This document shows, piece by piece, positions 34,368 to 43,892 of a stretch of DNA of 64,000 nucleotides. Source of the DNA: Mesorhizobium_L sp035547755 (GTDB taxonomy: Bacteria; Pseudomonadota; Alphaproteobacteria; Rhizobiales; Rhizobiaceae); NCBI GenBank assembly GCA_035547755.1, contig DASZUG010000027.1, forward strand, positions 1 through 64,000, given 5' to 3'. The notes beneath the pieces are model-generated. The model saw only the letters and a program-made list of their open reading frames with translations, had not been told where the DNA came from and searched no databases. The position numbers and the translations under genes are program-made. Every line of letters begins with the position of its first letter. Position 1 is the first letter of the stretch.

Positions 34368-35387
34368 TTAGCGCCGGGACGTCGTTGTCGGATGCTTATC
34401 GCCGAAAATGCCATGCTGGCTGACCTGCATGCCGGCCGGTCCAAGAATGACGACGAAGAGCACAGGCAGGAAGAACAGGATCATCGGAACCGTCAGCTTG
34501 GGCGGCAGAGCGGCCGCCTTCTTCTCGGCTGCGTTCATGCGCATATCGCGGCTTTCATCGGCCAGCACACGCAGCGCCTGCCCGACGGGCGTGCCGTACC
34601 GCTCCGCCTGGATGAGCGCCTGCGTGACGCTCTTGACCGATTCGAGGCCGGTACGGTTTGAAAGGTTCTCATACGCCATGCGGCGTTCCTGGAGGAAGGA
34701 AAGTTCCGCATTGGTCAGGATGAACTCCTCGGCAAGTTCCACGGACTGGACGCCGACTTCCTCGGCAACACGGCGGAAGGCGGCCTCGACGGACATGCCG
34801 GATTCCACGCATATCAGCATCAGGTCGAGCGCATCTGGCCATGCGAGCTGGATCGATTTCTTGCGCTTCGTCGAGCGGTTCGAAACATAAAAGACCGGCG
34901 CATAGAACCCGGCATAGGCCGCGATGACGCAGATGAAGACCTTCATCGCCGTTGCCTGCGCGGAGAAACCGCCGAGCAGGAAAATATAGACCAATGCCAT
35001 CGCCAGGGTGACGAAAGGCAGGACGAGGCGGAAGAAGAGGAATTTGGTCAACGGGTTCTGGCCGCGGAAACCCGCCATCCGTAGCTTGTTGACGGTATTC
35101 TCGTCCGCCAGCGCCCGGCGCAGGTCCAGCCGATCGACAATTGCGCGCATGCCGACAGACTGCCGCTCACGCAAACCGCCACGCCGGCGCTCCGCTTCGG
35201 TGGCCAGACGCTCGCGCTGCTTCGCACGCAATTCCTCGCGCTCGAGCGCGACCGATTTCATCCGGTTCTTGAGCGGATCGCCGCCGAGTGAAGGAAGCAG
35301 GGTGAATACCGTCGCAAAAACGGCAATTGCAACCAGTACGGCGATCAGAAAGGAGGGATCGGAAAGCGCTTTTGAAACCTGATCCAT
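34368..35387 (-). CDS. tadC: Type II secretion F-family protein TadC
   Basis: 339 aa. An N-terminal hydrophobic segment, basic cytoplasmic stretch, two central membrane helices (about 105-155), the T2SSF helical domain (SIQLAWPDALDLMLICVESG, with conserved acidic residues) and a C-terminal membrane helix. TadC and TadB form the inner-membrane platform on which the TadA ATPase acts to assemble Flp pilin. It is the last gene of the minus-strand Tad operon, 29 bases after tadB. Confidence 0.93.
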   Translation of the reverse strand: MDQVSKALSDPSFLIAVLVAIAVFATVFTLLPSLGGDPLKNRMKSVALEREELRAKQRERLATEAERRRGGLRERQSVGMRAIVDRLDLRRALADENTVNKLRMAGFRGQNPLTKFLFFRLVLPFVTLAMALVYIFLLGGFSAQATAMKVFICVIAAYAGFYAPVFYVSNRSTKRKKSIQLAWPDALDLMLICVESGMSVEAAFRRVAEEVGVQSVELAEEFILTNAELSFLQERRMAYENLSNRTGLESVKSVTQALIQAERYGTPVGQALRVLADESRDMRMNAAEKKAAALPPKLTVPMILFFLPVLFVVILGPAGMQVSQHGIFGDKHPTTTSRR

Positions 35388-35415
35388 CAGCTACCCCTAA
35401 GATGGTGTCGCATGT

Positions 35416-36432
35416 TCAGACCTCGAAGCTCACCATCTTCTTCATGACGAAGATGCCCATCGACATCCACACGCCCGCCCCGGCAAGGAGCAGATGTCCC
35501 GTGCCCGTGGTGAAAAGCGGCATGATGTAGGCAGGACTCGATATGTAGACCAGGAACGCGACAATGAAGGGCAAGGCTCCGATGATTGCGGCCGAGGCTT
35601 TAGCTTCCATCGACAATGCCTGGACCTTGGCCTTCATCTTCTTCCGGTCGCGCAGGACACGCGAAAGGTTTCCCAACGCCTCGGACAGATTACCGCCCGC
35701 CTGCTGCTGAATCTGGATGACGATGCCGAAGAAAGCCGCTTCCTGGCACGGCATCGTTTCCTGCATGCGCATGGTGGCCTCGGGGATCGAAAGGCCGACC
35801 TGCTGCGCCTCGACGATGCGGCGGAACTCCGTCCTGACGGGCTCGCGCGATTCATTGGCGATAAGGCGGATACCGTCATTGAGGGGCAGGCCCGATTTGA
35901 CCGCGCGAACAATGATATCGAGCGCATTCGGGAATTCATTGAGGAAGGCCTTCACGCGCCTGCCCTTGCGGAAGGAGATGAACCAGCGCGGCAGCCCAAG
36001 CGTGCCCGCGAGCAACGCACCCGGCAGGACGATCAGCGGCGCGCCTATAAAATAGACCATCGCGGTCAGGACCACCCCGCAGATCGCCGAGTAGATGTAG
36101 AACCGCTCGACCGTGACGTTCAGTCCCGCCTGTCTGATCTGCACGCGGAGCGGCGCCTTTTTGACGTTGCGGTCGCGGACCTTCTGCTTTTCATCGAGTT
36201 CCTTCAACGTGTCCTGGATCGTCTTGCGTCGCCGCGCGACCTCGTTGACGCGATCCCGTGCCGCCTTGACGACATTGCGATCGGTATCCGCCCTCTTGAC
36301 CGTCTCAAGCCGCTTCTCAACCTTTGTTTCGGCAGCGATACGATTGAACATGAAGGCATAGGCGACCGCGCCGGCGCTGCAGCCGGCCAGTGCGATGAAG
36401 AGAAGAAGGGAACTGTCAATACCGAACATCAA
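35416..36432 (-). CDS. tadB: Type II secretion F-family protein TadB
   Basis: 338 aa. Same architecture as TadC: N-terminal helix, charged loop with KVEKRLETVKRADTD, two membrane segments near 115-150, T2SSF domain with LNEFPNALDIIVRAVKSGLP and a QQQAGGNLSEALGNLS core, and a C-terminal helix. It partners with TadC as the platform of the Tad secretion system. It lies 75 bases after the TadA/CpaF gene. Confidence 0.94.
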   Translation of the reverse strand: MMFGIDSSLLLFIALAGCSAGAVAYAFMFNRIAAETKVEKRLETVKRADTDRNVVKAARDRVNEVARRRKTIQDTLKELDEKQKVRDRNVKKAPLRVQIRQAGLNVTVERFYIYSAICGVVLTAMVYFIGAPLIVLPGALLAGTLGLPRWFISFRKGRRVKAFLNEFPNALDIIVRAVKSGLPLNDGIRLIANESREPVRTEFRRIVEAQQVGLSIPEATMRMQETMPCQEAAFFGIVIQIQQQAGGNLSEALGNLSRVLRDRKKMKAKVQALSMEAKASAAIIGALPFIVAFLVYISSPAYIMPLFTTGTGHLLLAGAGVWMSMGIFVMKKMVSFEV

Positions 36433-36506
36433 ACACGCCCACTTGGCCTAGCCCACATTTCACGCCATCCGGACACAAACCGCCCAGCAACCCCGCGGGA
36501 ATTGCT

Positions 36507-37988
36507 TTAATCAGCCCGCTTTTCCATTCCCTCCAGCGCGGTCGCCAGGCGCTGTTCCTCGCCATAATAGCGCGCGCGCTCCCAGAAATGGGGGCGGCCG
36601 ATGCCGGTCGAGACATGTTCGCCGATGAGCCGCCCGTTCGCGTCCTCTCCATTGATGTTGTAGAGGACCAGATCCTGCGTGATGATGACGTCGCCTTCCA
36701 TGCCGATCACCTCGGTGATGTGGGTGATGCGCCTGGAACCGTCGCGCAGACGGGCCGCCTGGATGATGACGTCGATGGAACCGACGAGGATTTCGCGAAC
36801 CGTGCGCTGGGGCAATCCGAAGCCGCCCATGGCGATCATGGATTCCATGCGGCTCAGACATTCGCGCGGCGAGTTCGAGTGGATCGTGCCCATCGATCCG
36901 TCATGGCCGGTGTTCATCGCCTGGAGCAGGTCGAAAACCTCCGGTCCGCGCACCTCGCCGACGATGATCCGCTCGGGCCGCATGCGCAGGCAGTTCTTGA
37001 CCAGATCGCGCATCGTGACCTCGCCCTCTCCCTCGAGATTGGGCGGGCGCGTCTCCAGACGCACGACATGCGGCTGCTGCAGTTGCAGTTCCGCCGAATC
37101 CTCGCAGGTGATGACGCGCTCGTCGCGTTCGATATAGTTGGTCAGGCAATTCAGAAGCGTCGTCTTGCCGGAGCCTGTGCCGCCTGAGATCACGACATTG
37201 CAGCGGACCCGGCTGATGATCTTCAGGACATCCGCGCCGGGCTGGGAAATGGAGCCGAACTTGACCAGCTGGTCGAGCGTCAGCTTGTCTTTCTTGAACT
37301 TGCGGATGGTGAGAGCCGTTCCATCGATCGCGAGAGGCGGCGCGATGACATTGACGCGGCTGCCATCGGGAAGGCGCGCGTCGCAGATCGGGCTCGATTC
37401 ATCGACGCGCCGGCCGACCTGGCTGACAATGCGCTGGCAGATGTTGAGAAGCTGCTGATTGTCGCGGAAACGGATGTTGGTCTGCTCGACCCGGCCCGCG
37501 ACCTCGATATAGACCTGCTTGGAACCGTTGACCATGATATCGGCGATATCGTCGCGCGCCAGAAGCGGCTCCAGCGGGCCATAGCCGAGAACGTCGTTGC
37601 AGATATCCTCGAGCAGTTCTTCCTGCTCGGCGATCGACATCGCGAAGTTCTTGATCGCGATGATGTCGTTGACGATATCGCGGATTTCCTCTCGCGCGGT
37701 ATCGGGATCGAGCTTCGCCAATTGCGAGAGGTCAATCGTATCGATGAGGGCGGAGAAAACCTGCGATTTGGTGTCGTAATAGCCTTCGCTGCGTTCACGC
37801 TGCGCCCTTGGCGGCGGCGCGAGCGGGGGCGTTTCTATTGCGCGGCGCGGCGGTGGAACCATTGCGACGCCTGCTTCAGCGCTCTTGAGGGCGGCGAAAG
37901 ACGCGGCTTGTTCGACAGCCGGGGCTTCCGGCGGCCTGTACGCCGGTATGCTGCGATTATCGCCGTCGTTGCCGCGTCTGCCAAACAT
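36507..37988 (-). CDS. cpaF: Tad pilus assembly ATPase TadA/CpaF
   Basis: 493 aa. A variable Pro-rich N-terminus (about 1-75) precedes the conserved all-helical domain and the GspE-type ATPase core: Walker A GGTGSGKTT at 269-277, Asp box and Walker B LRMRPERIIVGEVRG, and histidine box MNTGHDGSMGTIHSNS. It is the bidirectional hexameric motor of Tad systems, driving both pilus extension and retraction in Caulobacter. Located between cpaE and tadB in the minus-strand operon. Confidence 0.96.
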   Translation of the reverse strand: MFGRRGNDGDNRSIPAYRPPEAPAVEQAASFAALKSAEAGVAMVPPPRRAIETPPLAPPPRAQRERSEGYYDTKSQVFSALIDTIDLSQLAKLDPDTAREEIRDIVNDIIAIKNFAMSIAEQEELLEDICNDVLGYGPLEPLLARDDIADIMVNGSKQVYIEVAGRVEQTNIRFRDNQQLLNICQRIVSQVGRRVDESSPICDARLPDGSRVNVIAPPLAIDGTALTIRKFKKDKLTLDQLVKFGSISQPGADVLKIISRVRCNVVISGGTGSGKTTLLNCLTNYIERDERVITCEDSAELQLQQPHVVRLETRPPNLEGEGEVTMRDLVKNCLRMRPERIIVGEVRGPEVFDLLQAMNTGHDGSMGTIHSNSPRECLSRMESMIAMGGFGLPQRTVREILVGSIDVIIQAARLRDGSRRITHITEVIGMEGDVIITQDLVLYNINGEDANGRLIGEHVSTGIGRPHFWERARYYGEEQRLATALEGMEKRAD

Positions 37989-38026
37989 GATCGCTACCGT
38001 TCCCGCCCCTCGTCCCGCCCTCGGGT

Positions 38027-39316
38027 TTACTTCTTCTGCTTCAGTTTGTTCAGCTTCTCGATAAGGCCGCCGAGGCCGGGCTTTTTCCTGCTCTTCGTTT
38101 CGCGGCGTCCGGTGAGAACATGGGAAATCTCGTTGAGCGCCTGGACGACCACATGCTGCGCATCCATCTCGCCAAGCATGCGGCCATTATTCGCCGCGTT
38201 GCCGAAAAGCTGCGGCTCGAACGGAATGACCGCCAGCGCTTCGACGCCAAGAGGCTCGACAAAATCGCTCGTCTTGATCTCCGGACGCTTGGGCATGCCC
38301 ACCTGGTTGACGATCAGCCGCGGCGGCTGGTCGTTGGGGCGAAGCTTCTTCAACGTGTCGACCAGATTCTTGGTGTTGCGGAGATTGGCGAGCTCGGGCG
38401 TCGCCGTTATCACCACCTCGTCGACCTGCATCAGCGTCGAGCGGGTCCAGCCGTTCCAGACATGGGGCACGTCGAGGATGAGAAGCGGCGCGGTCCGCTG
38501 CGCCACATCGATGATCTGGTTGAACGCCTCGCTGTCGAAATCATAGACCCTGTCGAGCGCCGAGGGCGCGGCGAGCAGCGACAGGCGATCGGCGCAGGTC
38601 GCCAGGAGCCTGTCGAGATAGACCTCGTCGATCCTTTCCGGCGAAAAGACCGCCTCGGCGATGCCCTGGGCCGGATCCTGGTCGAAATTGATGTTGGCGG
38701 TGCCGAAGGGAAGGTCGAGATCGGCTATGACGACCTCGGATTCGAAGAGCGTCGACATCGACCAGGAAACATTATGGGCGATGGTCGACGAACCGACCCC
38801 GCCCTTGGCGCCGATGAACGCGATCGACTTGCCGATGGGCGCGGCCTCGGGATCGACGAAGATCGCCGAAATGGCGGCGACGATATCGGCCATGGAGACA
38901 GGCGCGACGACATATTCCGAGACGCCGGCGCGGATCAGTTCCCGGTAAAGCCATACGTCGTTGTAATGGCCGATGATAACGACCTTCGTTGTCGGGTCGC
39001 AGACTTCCGCGAGGTGCCGAAGCGATTCGAGGAGTTCGTGCGGCTCACGCCGGGATTCCAGGATCAGCAGGTTGGGCGTCGGCGCCGAACCGTAGAATTC
39101 CAGCGCGGTCTCGACGCCTCCCATATGCACCTTAAGGTGGGCCTTCGCCATGCGGCGATCGTCGCCGGCGCGCTCGATCGAGCCGGCGACGCCTTCCGTC
39201 TCGCAGAAAGCCTGGATCGAAATGCGCGGAATGGGTCTGATCGCATTGAGCGCCGCAACCTCTTCCTCCGTCGGAGAGGCCGGCAAGGGCGCGTGCTCAT
39301 AAGCCAGATTGCTCAT
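38027..39316 (-). CDS. cpaE: CpaE/TadZ-like pilus localisation ATPase
   Basis: 429 aa. An N-terminal receiver-like domain (about 50-160) lacks an obvious full phosphorylation triad; a MinD/ParA-type ATPase follows, with deviant Walker A GAKGGVGSST at 169-178 (SS for the usual KT pair, the deviant lysine at 171 kept). TadZ/CpaE directs the pilus machine to the pole. Acidic ARLR-type residues and IADLDLPFG, which is Walker A-prime, are intact. Between cpaD and cpaF, three bases before cpaD's end. Confidence 0.93.
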   Translation of the reverse strand: MSNLAYEHAPLPASPTEEEVAALNAIRPIPRISIQAFCETEGVAGSIERAGDDRRMAKAHLKVHMGGVETALEFYGSAPTPNLLILESRREPHELLESLRHLAEVCDPTTKVVIIGHYNDVWLYRELIRAGVSEYVVAPVSMADIVAAISAIFVDPEAAPIGKSIAFIGAKGGVGSSTIAHNVSWSMSTLFESEVVIADLDLPFGTANINFDQDPAQGIAEAVFSPERIDEVYLDRLLATCADRLSLLAAPSALDRVYDFDSEAFNQIIDVAQRTAPLLILDVPHVWNGWTRSTLMQVDEVVITATPELANLRNTKNLVDTLKKLRPNDQPPRLIVNQVGMPKRPEIKTSDFVEPLGVEALAVIPFEPQLFGNAANNGRMLGEMDAQHVVVQALNEISHVLTGRRETKSRKKPGLGGLIEKLNKLKQKK

Positions 39317-39318
39317 GC

Positions 39319-40083
39319 TCAGTTGCTCCAGCTGTAATCGATGCCGTCGCCGCTCAGATCGGGCGAGCCGTTCGCCCTCCAGCCGCCGTCTCCGCCGGAG
39401 CCGTTGATCACGGCGCTGCGGCGCTCGGCATCGACGTCGCCGAGCTTGCGCGGGCCGATCAGGTCGGAAGGATTCGCGACCTGGGCGGCGAGATTGTTCT
39501 GCGAAGAACAGCCGAAATCCTCGTAATGCTTGTTTTCAGGCGTATTGCCGAGATCGGCGGGCCAGCGGCCGCACCGGTTGGTCGAGGCCTTTACCTTGGC
39601 ATAGGTCACGCGGATCGGCGCCTGCGCGCCGGCATCCGGCACCTGGTAAGGCAGAACCGAGATGTTGGAGCTTGCGATACCGTCACGGCGGGCTTCGCGC
39701 GACAAGCCGATCGCGGCGCGATGGGCCGCGGCTTCGTTCACGGATCCGACCGGAACCAGGATCTGAAGGGGCGCGGCGGCGCGCCGGTCATAATCCTGGA
39801 GGAAGCCGTCGAGCGCGGTCTTCTGCAAAGCCGTCATGCCGCGATCGTTGGCGCCCACCGGAATGTCGATCTTCACCTGCTGCTCGGAAATGATGATCGG
39901 GTGCGCCGTCCTGTAATCATCGGGCACGGAGCCGACGATGACATGATCATAGTTGGTGCATCCGGCCAGGGCGCCGAGCGCCGCCGCCAAGAGAGGCGCC
40001 GACAGAAGCGCCTGCCGGAAGAGGCCGCCACGGGCCTTCAACAGAATTGCCGCCTGAGACATGTCCGTCGTTTCCCCACTCAT
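39319..40083 (-). CDS. cpaD: CpaD-like pilus assembly lipoprotein
   Basis: 254 aa. The N-terminal leader carries LLAAALGALAGCTNYD with a lipobox cysteine at about 41. The CpaD domain contains YDRRAAAPLQILVP and CGRWPADLGNTPENKHYEDFGC (two cysteines, broken here as CGRWPADLG and YEDFGC), a conserved cysteine pair seen in CpaD/TadE-associated proteins. It localises to the outer membrane beside the secretin. The start overlaps the cpaC stop by ATGA; a further ATG at 40062 is possible. Confidence 0.9.
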   Translation of the reverse strand: MSGETTDMSQAAILLKARGGLFRQALLSAPLLAAALGALAGCTNYDHVIVGSVPDDYRTAHPIIISEQQVKIDIPVGANDRGMTALQKTALDGFLQDYDRRAAAPLQILVPVGSVNEAAAHRAAIGLSREARRDGIASSNISVLPYQVPDAGAQAPIRVTYAKVKASTNRCGRWPADLGNTPENKHYEDFGCSSQNNLAAQVANPSDLIGPRKLGDVDAERRSAVINGSGGDGGWRANGSPDLSGDGIDYSWSN

Positions 40084-41681
40084 TTGTAGATGTAGCCGAC
40101 CACGCCGTGATACTGACCGGCGGGAAGCGATGTGTGCATCGTGCCGTAAACGCGGTTCACGCGGCCGAGGAAATAGCCGGCGCCGTCGCTTGCCGGCGTG
40201 AAGTTGTCGGTCGGCGCGGCGAGGTCGTTGCGCGCGACCGGACGGACGAGATAGGGCGTGATGATGACGACAAGTTCGGACTCGTTGTGGACGAAATCGC
40301 GGTCGCGGAAGAGCGCGCCGAGCACCGGAATCTTGGAGAGACCGGGCAAGCCGCTATAGACCTGCCGCACGTCGTCCTGGACCAGCCCCGCGATCATCAT
40401 CGAACCGCCGGAAGGAAGCTCGACCGTGGTGTCGGCCAGGCGCTTGCGGATGGAAATGATGTTGCTGGCGGGAGCCGGTGCGCCGGAAGAATTGATGATT
40501 GTAGGACTCGCGCTCACCGGAGCAGCGGCGGTCGGTTCGGAGACCGACGTCCTGACCTTGAGGCTGATCCGGCCCGCCGACAAGACGACCGGCTGGAATT
40601 CAAGGCCGATACCATAGTCGATCTGATTGATAGTAACTGTGGGATTACCGGTCTTATTGGTGTCCGAAACGTTGGAAGTCACGCTGTTGACGATATTGTA
40701 CTGGCCGCCGACCTTGAACTGAGCCTTTTCGCCCGAAACCGCCGTCAAGGTGGGTTCCGCCAGCGTTTTCATGACGCCGGCCTCTTCCATGGCATTGATG
40801 TAGGAGCTGAGCGAGGATGAGCCCCAATTCTTTGAAAGGCCCAGTGCGGAGGCCGACAATTGGGTTCCGAGCCCGGTGATATTCTGGCTTAGGGCGCCCC
40901 AGGTGAATCCGTCCGCGCTTCCCGAGCCCAGGAGATTCACGCCAAGCTGTTTCATCACGGCGCGGCTGACTTCCGCCACCGTCACTTTCAGCGTCACCTG
41001 ATCGTCGCCGGTGATCTTCAACAGGTTGATGATCGCGCTTTTCTGGCGCGTCTGGTCAGGATTGTTGATGTCGACCCCGCCGACCGCGGCGCCGCCGGCG
41101 GCCGTCTGCGAATATTGCCCCGTCGTCGCTTCGCCGCCGGTGACGAAGGCGGTGGCGAGTTGCACCGCGCGCGCGGCGTCGAGCGGCGTCTGGACGGTGC
41201 CGGAAAGAACGACGTTGTCGTTCAGGAGCTCGACCTTGATGTCGGAATCCGGGATATAGCGCTTGAGATAGCCGAGCAGTCCCGTCACGTCGCGCTCGAT
41301 GTCGAGATTGAGGCTGGCGATCTGCTGGCCGTTGGCGCCGAAGACGAAGACGTTGGTCTGGCCGACCTGCTTGCCGAACAGATAGATGCGCCGGGCCGTG
41401 CGCGTGACCGCATCGGCGACCGCCGGGTTGGCGACCAATATGTCGTAGGCATCCTGCGGAAGATCGACGACCACCGACTTGTTGAGCCCGAGCTTGATGG
41501 TATCCGATCCGCCGCTATTCGACAGCCGCACATGGCTGTCGGAGGCCTCGGCCCGCGGAACCGCCACGAAGGCCGTTCCGAACAGGAGCGCCGCGGACGC
41601 CGCAAGGACAATCCCTTTGCGCACGCCGAAAAAATGTCTTCCCGCCATGGCTGCCCGCCCTTCCCCGCCTGCCCTCATCAC
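40080..41681 (-). CDS. cpaC: Type II/III secretin CpaC/RcpA
   Basis: 533 aa. Signal peptide about 20-46 (ending AEA), then a CpaC N-terminal domain (SDTIKLGLNKSVVVDLPQDAYDILVANP), a BON-like domain near 105-175, and the C-terminal secretin core (for example VPMLGD-type ends, here KIPVLGALFRDRDF) near 440-500. It forms the outer-membrane channel for the Flp pilus. Its start overlaps the cpaB stop (ATGA) and its end overlaps cpaD. Confidence 0.95.
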   Translation of the reverse strand: MMRAGGEGRAAMAGRHFFGVRKGIVLAASAALLFGTAFVAVPRAEASDSHVRLSNSGGSDTIKLGLNKSVVVDLPQDAYDILVANPAVADAVTRTARRIYLFGKQVGQTNVFVFGANGQQIASLNLDIERDVTGLLGYLKRYIPDSDIKVELLNDNVVLSGTVQTPLDAARAVQLATAFVTGGEATTGQYSQTAAGGAAVGGVDINNPDQTRQKSAIINLLKITGDDQVTLKVTVAEVSRAVMKQLGVNLLGSGSADGFTWGALSQNITGLGTQLSASALGLSKNWGSSSLSSYINAMEEAGVMKTLAEPTLTAVSGEKAQFKVGGQYNIVNSVTSNVSDTNKTGNPTVTINQIDYGIGLEFQPVVLSAGRISLKVRTSVSEPTAAAPVSASPTIINSSGAPAPASNIISIRKRLADTTVELPSGGSMMIAGLVQDDVRQVYSGLPGLSKIPVLGALFRDRDFVHNESELVVIITPYLVRPVARNDLAAPTDNFTPASDGAGYFLGRVNRVYGTMHTSLPAGQYHGVVGYIYK

Positions 41682-42496
41682 CTTGCCTGGACCTCCGTGA
41701 CGTCGCCGGCCTTCACCATGCGGACGGTGCCGCGTCTTCCTTTTCCGGAAACGAGATAATCCGCCTCGCTCGTCACCTTCTGCTGGTCGTCGGCGACCGA
41801 ACGCAGGGCGAGCGTGAGCTTGTCCGCCATCTGCTGGGCGACCGTGATGATCTCCGCCTGCTCGGGCGTCAGTTCGAGCGTCGCCGTCGTCCCGACCTTC
41901 GTCTTCTTGCCCTGCTCGTCCTCCTGGATGGTCTGATCGATGGCGAGGACGCGTATGTTGTGGAGGATCGTTTCGGTGATGTACCCCGTCGCGCTGTTCT
42001 GGACGCCTGTCTTGCTGGCGCGGCGCGTCATGATGACGTCGACGCGGTCGTTGGGGAGAATGAATCCGCCGGCGGATGTTTCCGCCGAAATCTGCGTCGC
42101 CACGGCGCGCATGCCCTTCGGCAGGATCGACGCCATCAGATTCTTGCCCTGCCCGACCAGTTTTGAAACGCGAACAGGCTCGCCCTTGTACATCGCCGCC
42201 CGGAGCACGGAGCCTTTCAGCTTGGAAAGCGCGTCCGGCTCCTTGTCGCGCGTGATGAAGCCTTCATCCAATCCATCCGCCGGCCAGGACTGCCAGCGCA
42301 TCTGGTTCGAAAGAACGCCGCCGATCGGAACGTCGTCGGTCAGGACCAGAACCTGCTTGAGCTTGATCGCCGGCTGGTGCGGCGCGCTGACCACGACGCG
42401 CTGCGGCGGCGTCACAGCAAGCTTCTTCGCGACAAGGCCGGCCCCTCCCGCGGCAGCGACCGCCACGCCAAGAACAATCAGTCGCGATATAGGCAT
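41678..42496 (-). CDS. cpaB: Flp pilus assembly protein CpaB (SAF domain)
   Basis: 272 aa from ATG 42496. A single N-terminal membrane helix (MPISRLIVLGVAVAAAGG) anchors a periplasmic SAF domain (VLVLTDDVPIGGVLSNQMRWQ) and the RcpC/CpaB region with ILPNDRVDVIMTRR. It acts in the periplasm with the secretin. An in-frame TTG at 42520 adds eight polar residues and is not preferred. First gene of the tight cpaBCDEF-tadBC run; a heptad repeat separates it from cpaA. Confidence 0.93.
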   Translation of the reverse strand: MPISRLIVLGVAVAAAGGAGLVAKKLAVTPPQRVVVSAPHQPAIKLKQVLVLTDDVPIGGVLSNQMRWQSWPADGLDEGFITRDKEPDALSKLKGSVLRAAMYKGEPVRVSKLVGQGKNLMASILPKGMRAVATQISAETSAGGFILPNDRVDVIMTRRASKTGVQNSATGYITETILHNIRVLAIDQTIQEDEQGKKTKVGTTATLELTPEQAEIITVAQQMADKLTLALRSVADDQQKVTSEADYLVSGKGRRGTVRMVKAGDVTEVQAR

Positions 42497-42614
42497 TCGT
42501 CCGAACCCCGCTTTCGGCAATTTTTCTTCGCCGGGTCGGACATTGCGGCGGCAATAGTCAAATTAAGGTTAATGACGGACTTATAATCGTGATTAATTAA
42601 AAGTTTAAAGAAGA

Positions 42615-42715
42615 GGGCAGTAGGCAGTCGGCAATAGGCAGTCGAAAGACGTGCGTTCTCCTCTTAGCGACTGCCGATTGCCGATCTGCCGATTGCCCCA
42701 ATTCGCTACTGCCCT
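42615..42715. repeat. Second heptad-repeat inverted element, between cpaB and cpaA
   Basis: Left arm 42615-42644 is made of GGCAGT-based units; right arm 42668-42715 is built from ACTGCCG/ATTGCCG/TCTGCCG units. The arms pair like the element at 8138-8262. Its last unit overlaps the final codons and stop of cpaA (42706-42720), so the repeat supplies the C-terminal Val-Gly-Gln and TAG. Confidence 0.85.
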
Positions 42716-43227
42716 ACCGCTCTCCCCAACGCCCACTGCACCAGCGGCGAGTCGGAGAACGCGATCATCCCGCCTATGCCGAGCGCGATCCCGTAAGGTA
42801 CGCCGGAGTTGTTGCTGGCGAAATGGCGCAGGAACATATTGTGTCCCGTCAAAGCCGCGAAGGGGGAACCGCGATATGCCAATATGAGAAGCGTGAGAGC
42901 GCCGCCTGCAAGCGACGTATAGATGAGATATTCGAAGAGCGCCGGACCCATTCCCATCCACAGCGCCGTCGCGGCGAGAAGCTTGGCGTCGCCCCCGCCC
43001 ATTCCGCCGAGCGCGAAGAGAACGAAGGTGGCGGCGAGAACCAGCCCGGCCGCGGCGAAATGCAAGCCATAGGCGGTCCAGTCCATGCCGGTGAGCGGAG
43101 CGACGGCGGCGAAAGTCAGGACGAGAACAAGGGAAATACGGTTGGCAATCGTCATCGAAAGCGTATCCGAGATGGCCGCAAAGGCCATGCAGAACGGAAA
43201 AACGACGAAGATCACGGCTTCAAGCAT
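42706..43227 (-). CDS. cpaA: Prepilin peptidase CpaA (A24 family)
   Basis: 173 aa, polytopic. Two catalytic aspartates: in AAISDTLSMTI near residue 21 and in GGMGGGDAKLLAA near 80, the A24 GxGD motif. The enzyme cleaves Flp prepilin and the TadE-like pseudopilins after the glycine. Although it is downstream of the pilin gene on the minus strand, a terminator lies between them, so pilin can be made in large excess. Its 3' end runs into a heptad repeat. Confidence 0.93.
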   Translation of the reverse strand: MLEAVIFVVFPFCMAFAAISDTLSMTIANRISLVLVLTFAAVAPLTGMDWTAYGLHFAAAGLVLAATFVLFALGGMGGGDAKLLAATALWMGMGPALFEYLIYTSLAGGALTLLILAYRGSPFAALTGHNMFLRHFASNNSGVPYGIALGIGGMIAFSDSPLVQWALGRAVGQ

Positions 43228-43295
43228 TTCGATCGAACCTGCTTCCGGAATGTGTCACGACAATAAACGTGGGCAATTAAGCTTTCCTGAAAGAC

Positions 43296-43321
43296 GAAGG
43301 CCGCCCGGAAGAGCGGCCTTC
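43296..43321 (-). terminator. Terminator downstream of the Flp pilin gene
   Basis: A 9-bp stem (GAAGGCCGC and GCGGCCTTC) with an 8-base loop; on the minus strand the stem is followed by GTCTTTC. Placed 45 bases after the pilin stop and 69 before cpaA. It probably causes partial termination so that most transcripts end after pilin. Confidence 0.75.
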
Positions 43322-43365
43322 GAACCAGCGAGGAAGCTGCCGAAGGGCAGCGCCCTCACGCACTA

Positions 43366-43548
43366 CTATTTGGCATTCGAGGCGGCACTGAGCGTCGTCG
43401 CAATGCTAGTGAACTTGGTGTTCAGGGCACTGCCCAGAGCGCGGGCGCCGGCGATGATGGCGATGGCGATGAGGGCGGCGATCAGGCCATATTCAATGGC
43501 GGTGGCGCCGGACTCGTCCTTCACGAAACGTGTAACAAGCTTAGACAT
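43366..43548 (-). CDS. Flp-family type IVb pilin
   Basis: 60 aa. The prepilin leader ends in DESG followed by ATAIEYGLIAALIA: cleavage after the glycine, with a glutamate at +5 and a tyrosine at +6, the Flp hallmark. A single hydrophobic helix and short polar C-terminus complete it. A strong AAGGAG lies before the start. It is the major subunit of the adhesive pilus made by the Tad machine encoded alongside. Only one pilin gene is seen in the window. Confidence 0.96.
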   Translation of the reverse strand: MSKLVTRFVKDESGATAIEYGLIAALIAIAIIAGARALGSALNTKFTSIATTLSAASNAK

Positions 43549-43892
43549 GGGGAACTCCTTACTCCACGTGTTTCTACAGCACTTCCGTCAACTGTTTTTC
43601 TACGTGCGTCGATCGGATGCCGCACACTATCGCGGAGCCCTTGCCGCCCCATTAATGAACAGCCTTACCGAATCCTTTCACCAGCGAGTTCCAGGGCGTG
43701 GTTAATCATAGCCTAAGCGAAATGATCAAAATATTTCGATCCGGGTTTCTCGAAAACAACTGCGCTGCGGAACTATAAAGGCGACTATAAGAGTAAAGAG
43801 CGGCAGCCCCGATGCCTTCCTTTCCTCCCGCTTAACCCTTGGTTCACCAAATTCGCGCATCCTGTGCAGGCATATTCAATTCGGAGGTCCCG
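43549..43892. other. 344-base divergent regulatory region of the Tad pilin
   Basis: This stretch separates the minus-strand pilin from the plus-strand CpaC-N-like gene and must hold both promoters. AT-richer than its surroundings (for example TCAAAATATTTCG at 43728-43740 and ACTATAAAGGCGACTATAAG at 43772-43791, two TATAA words 13 bases apart). No confident -35/-10 pair could be assigned. Confidence 0.4.
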
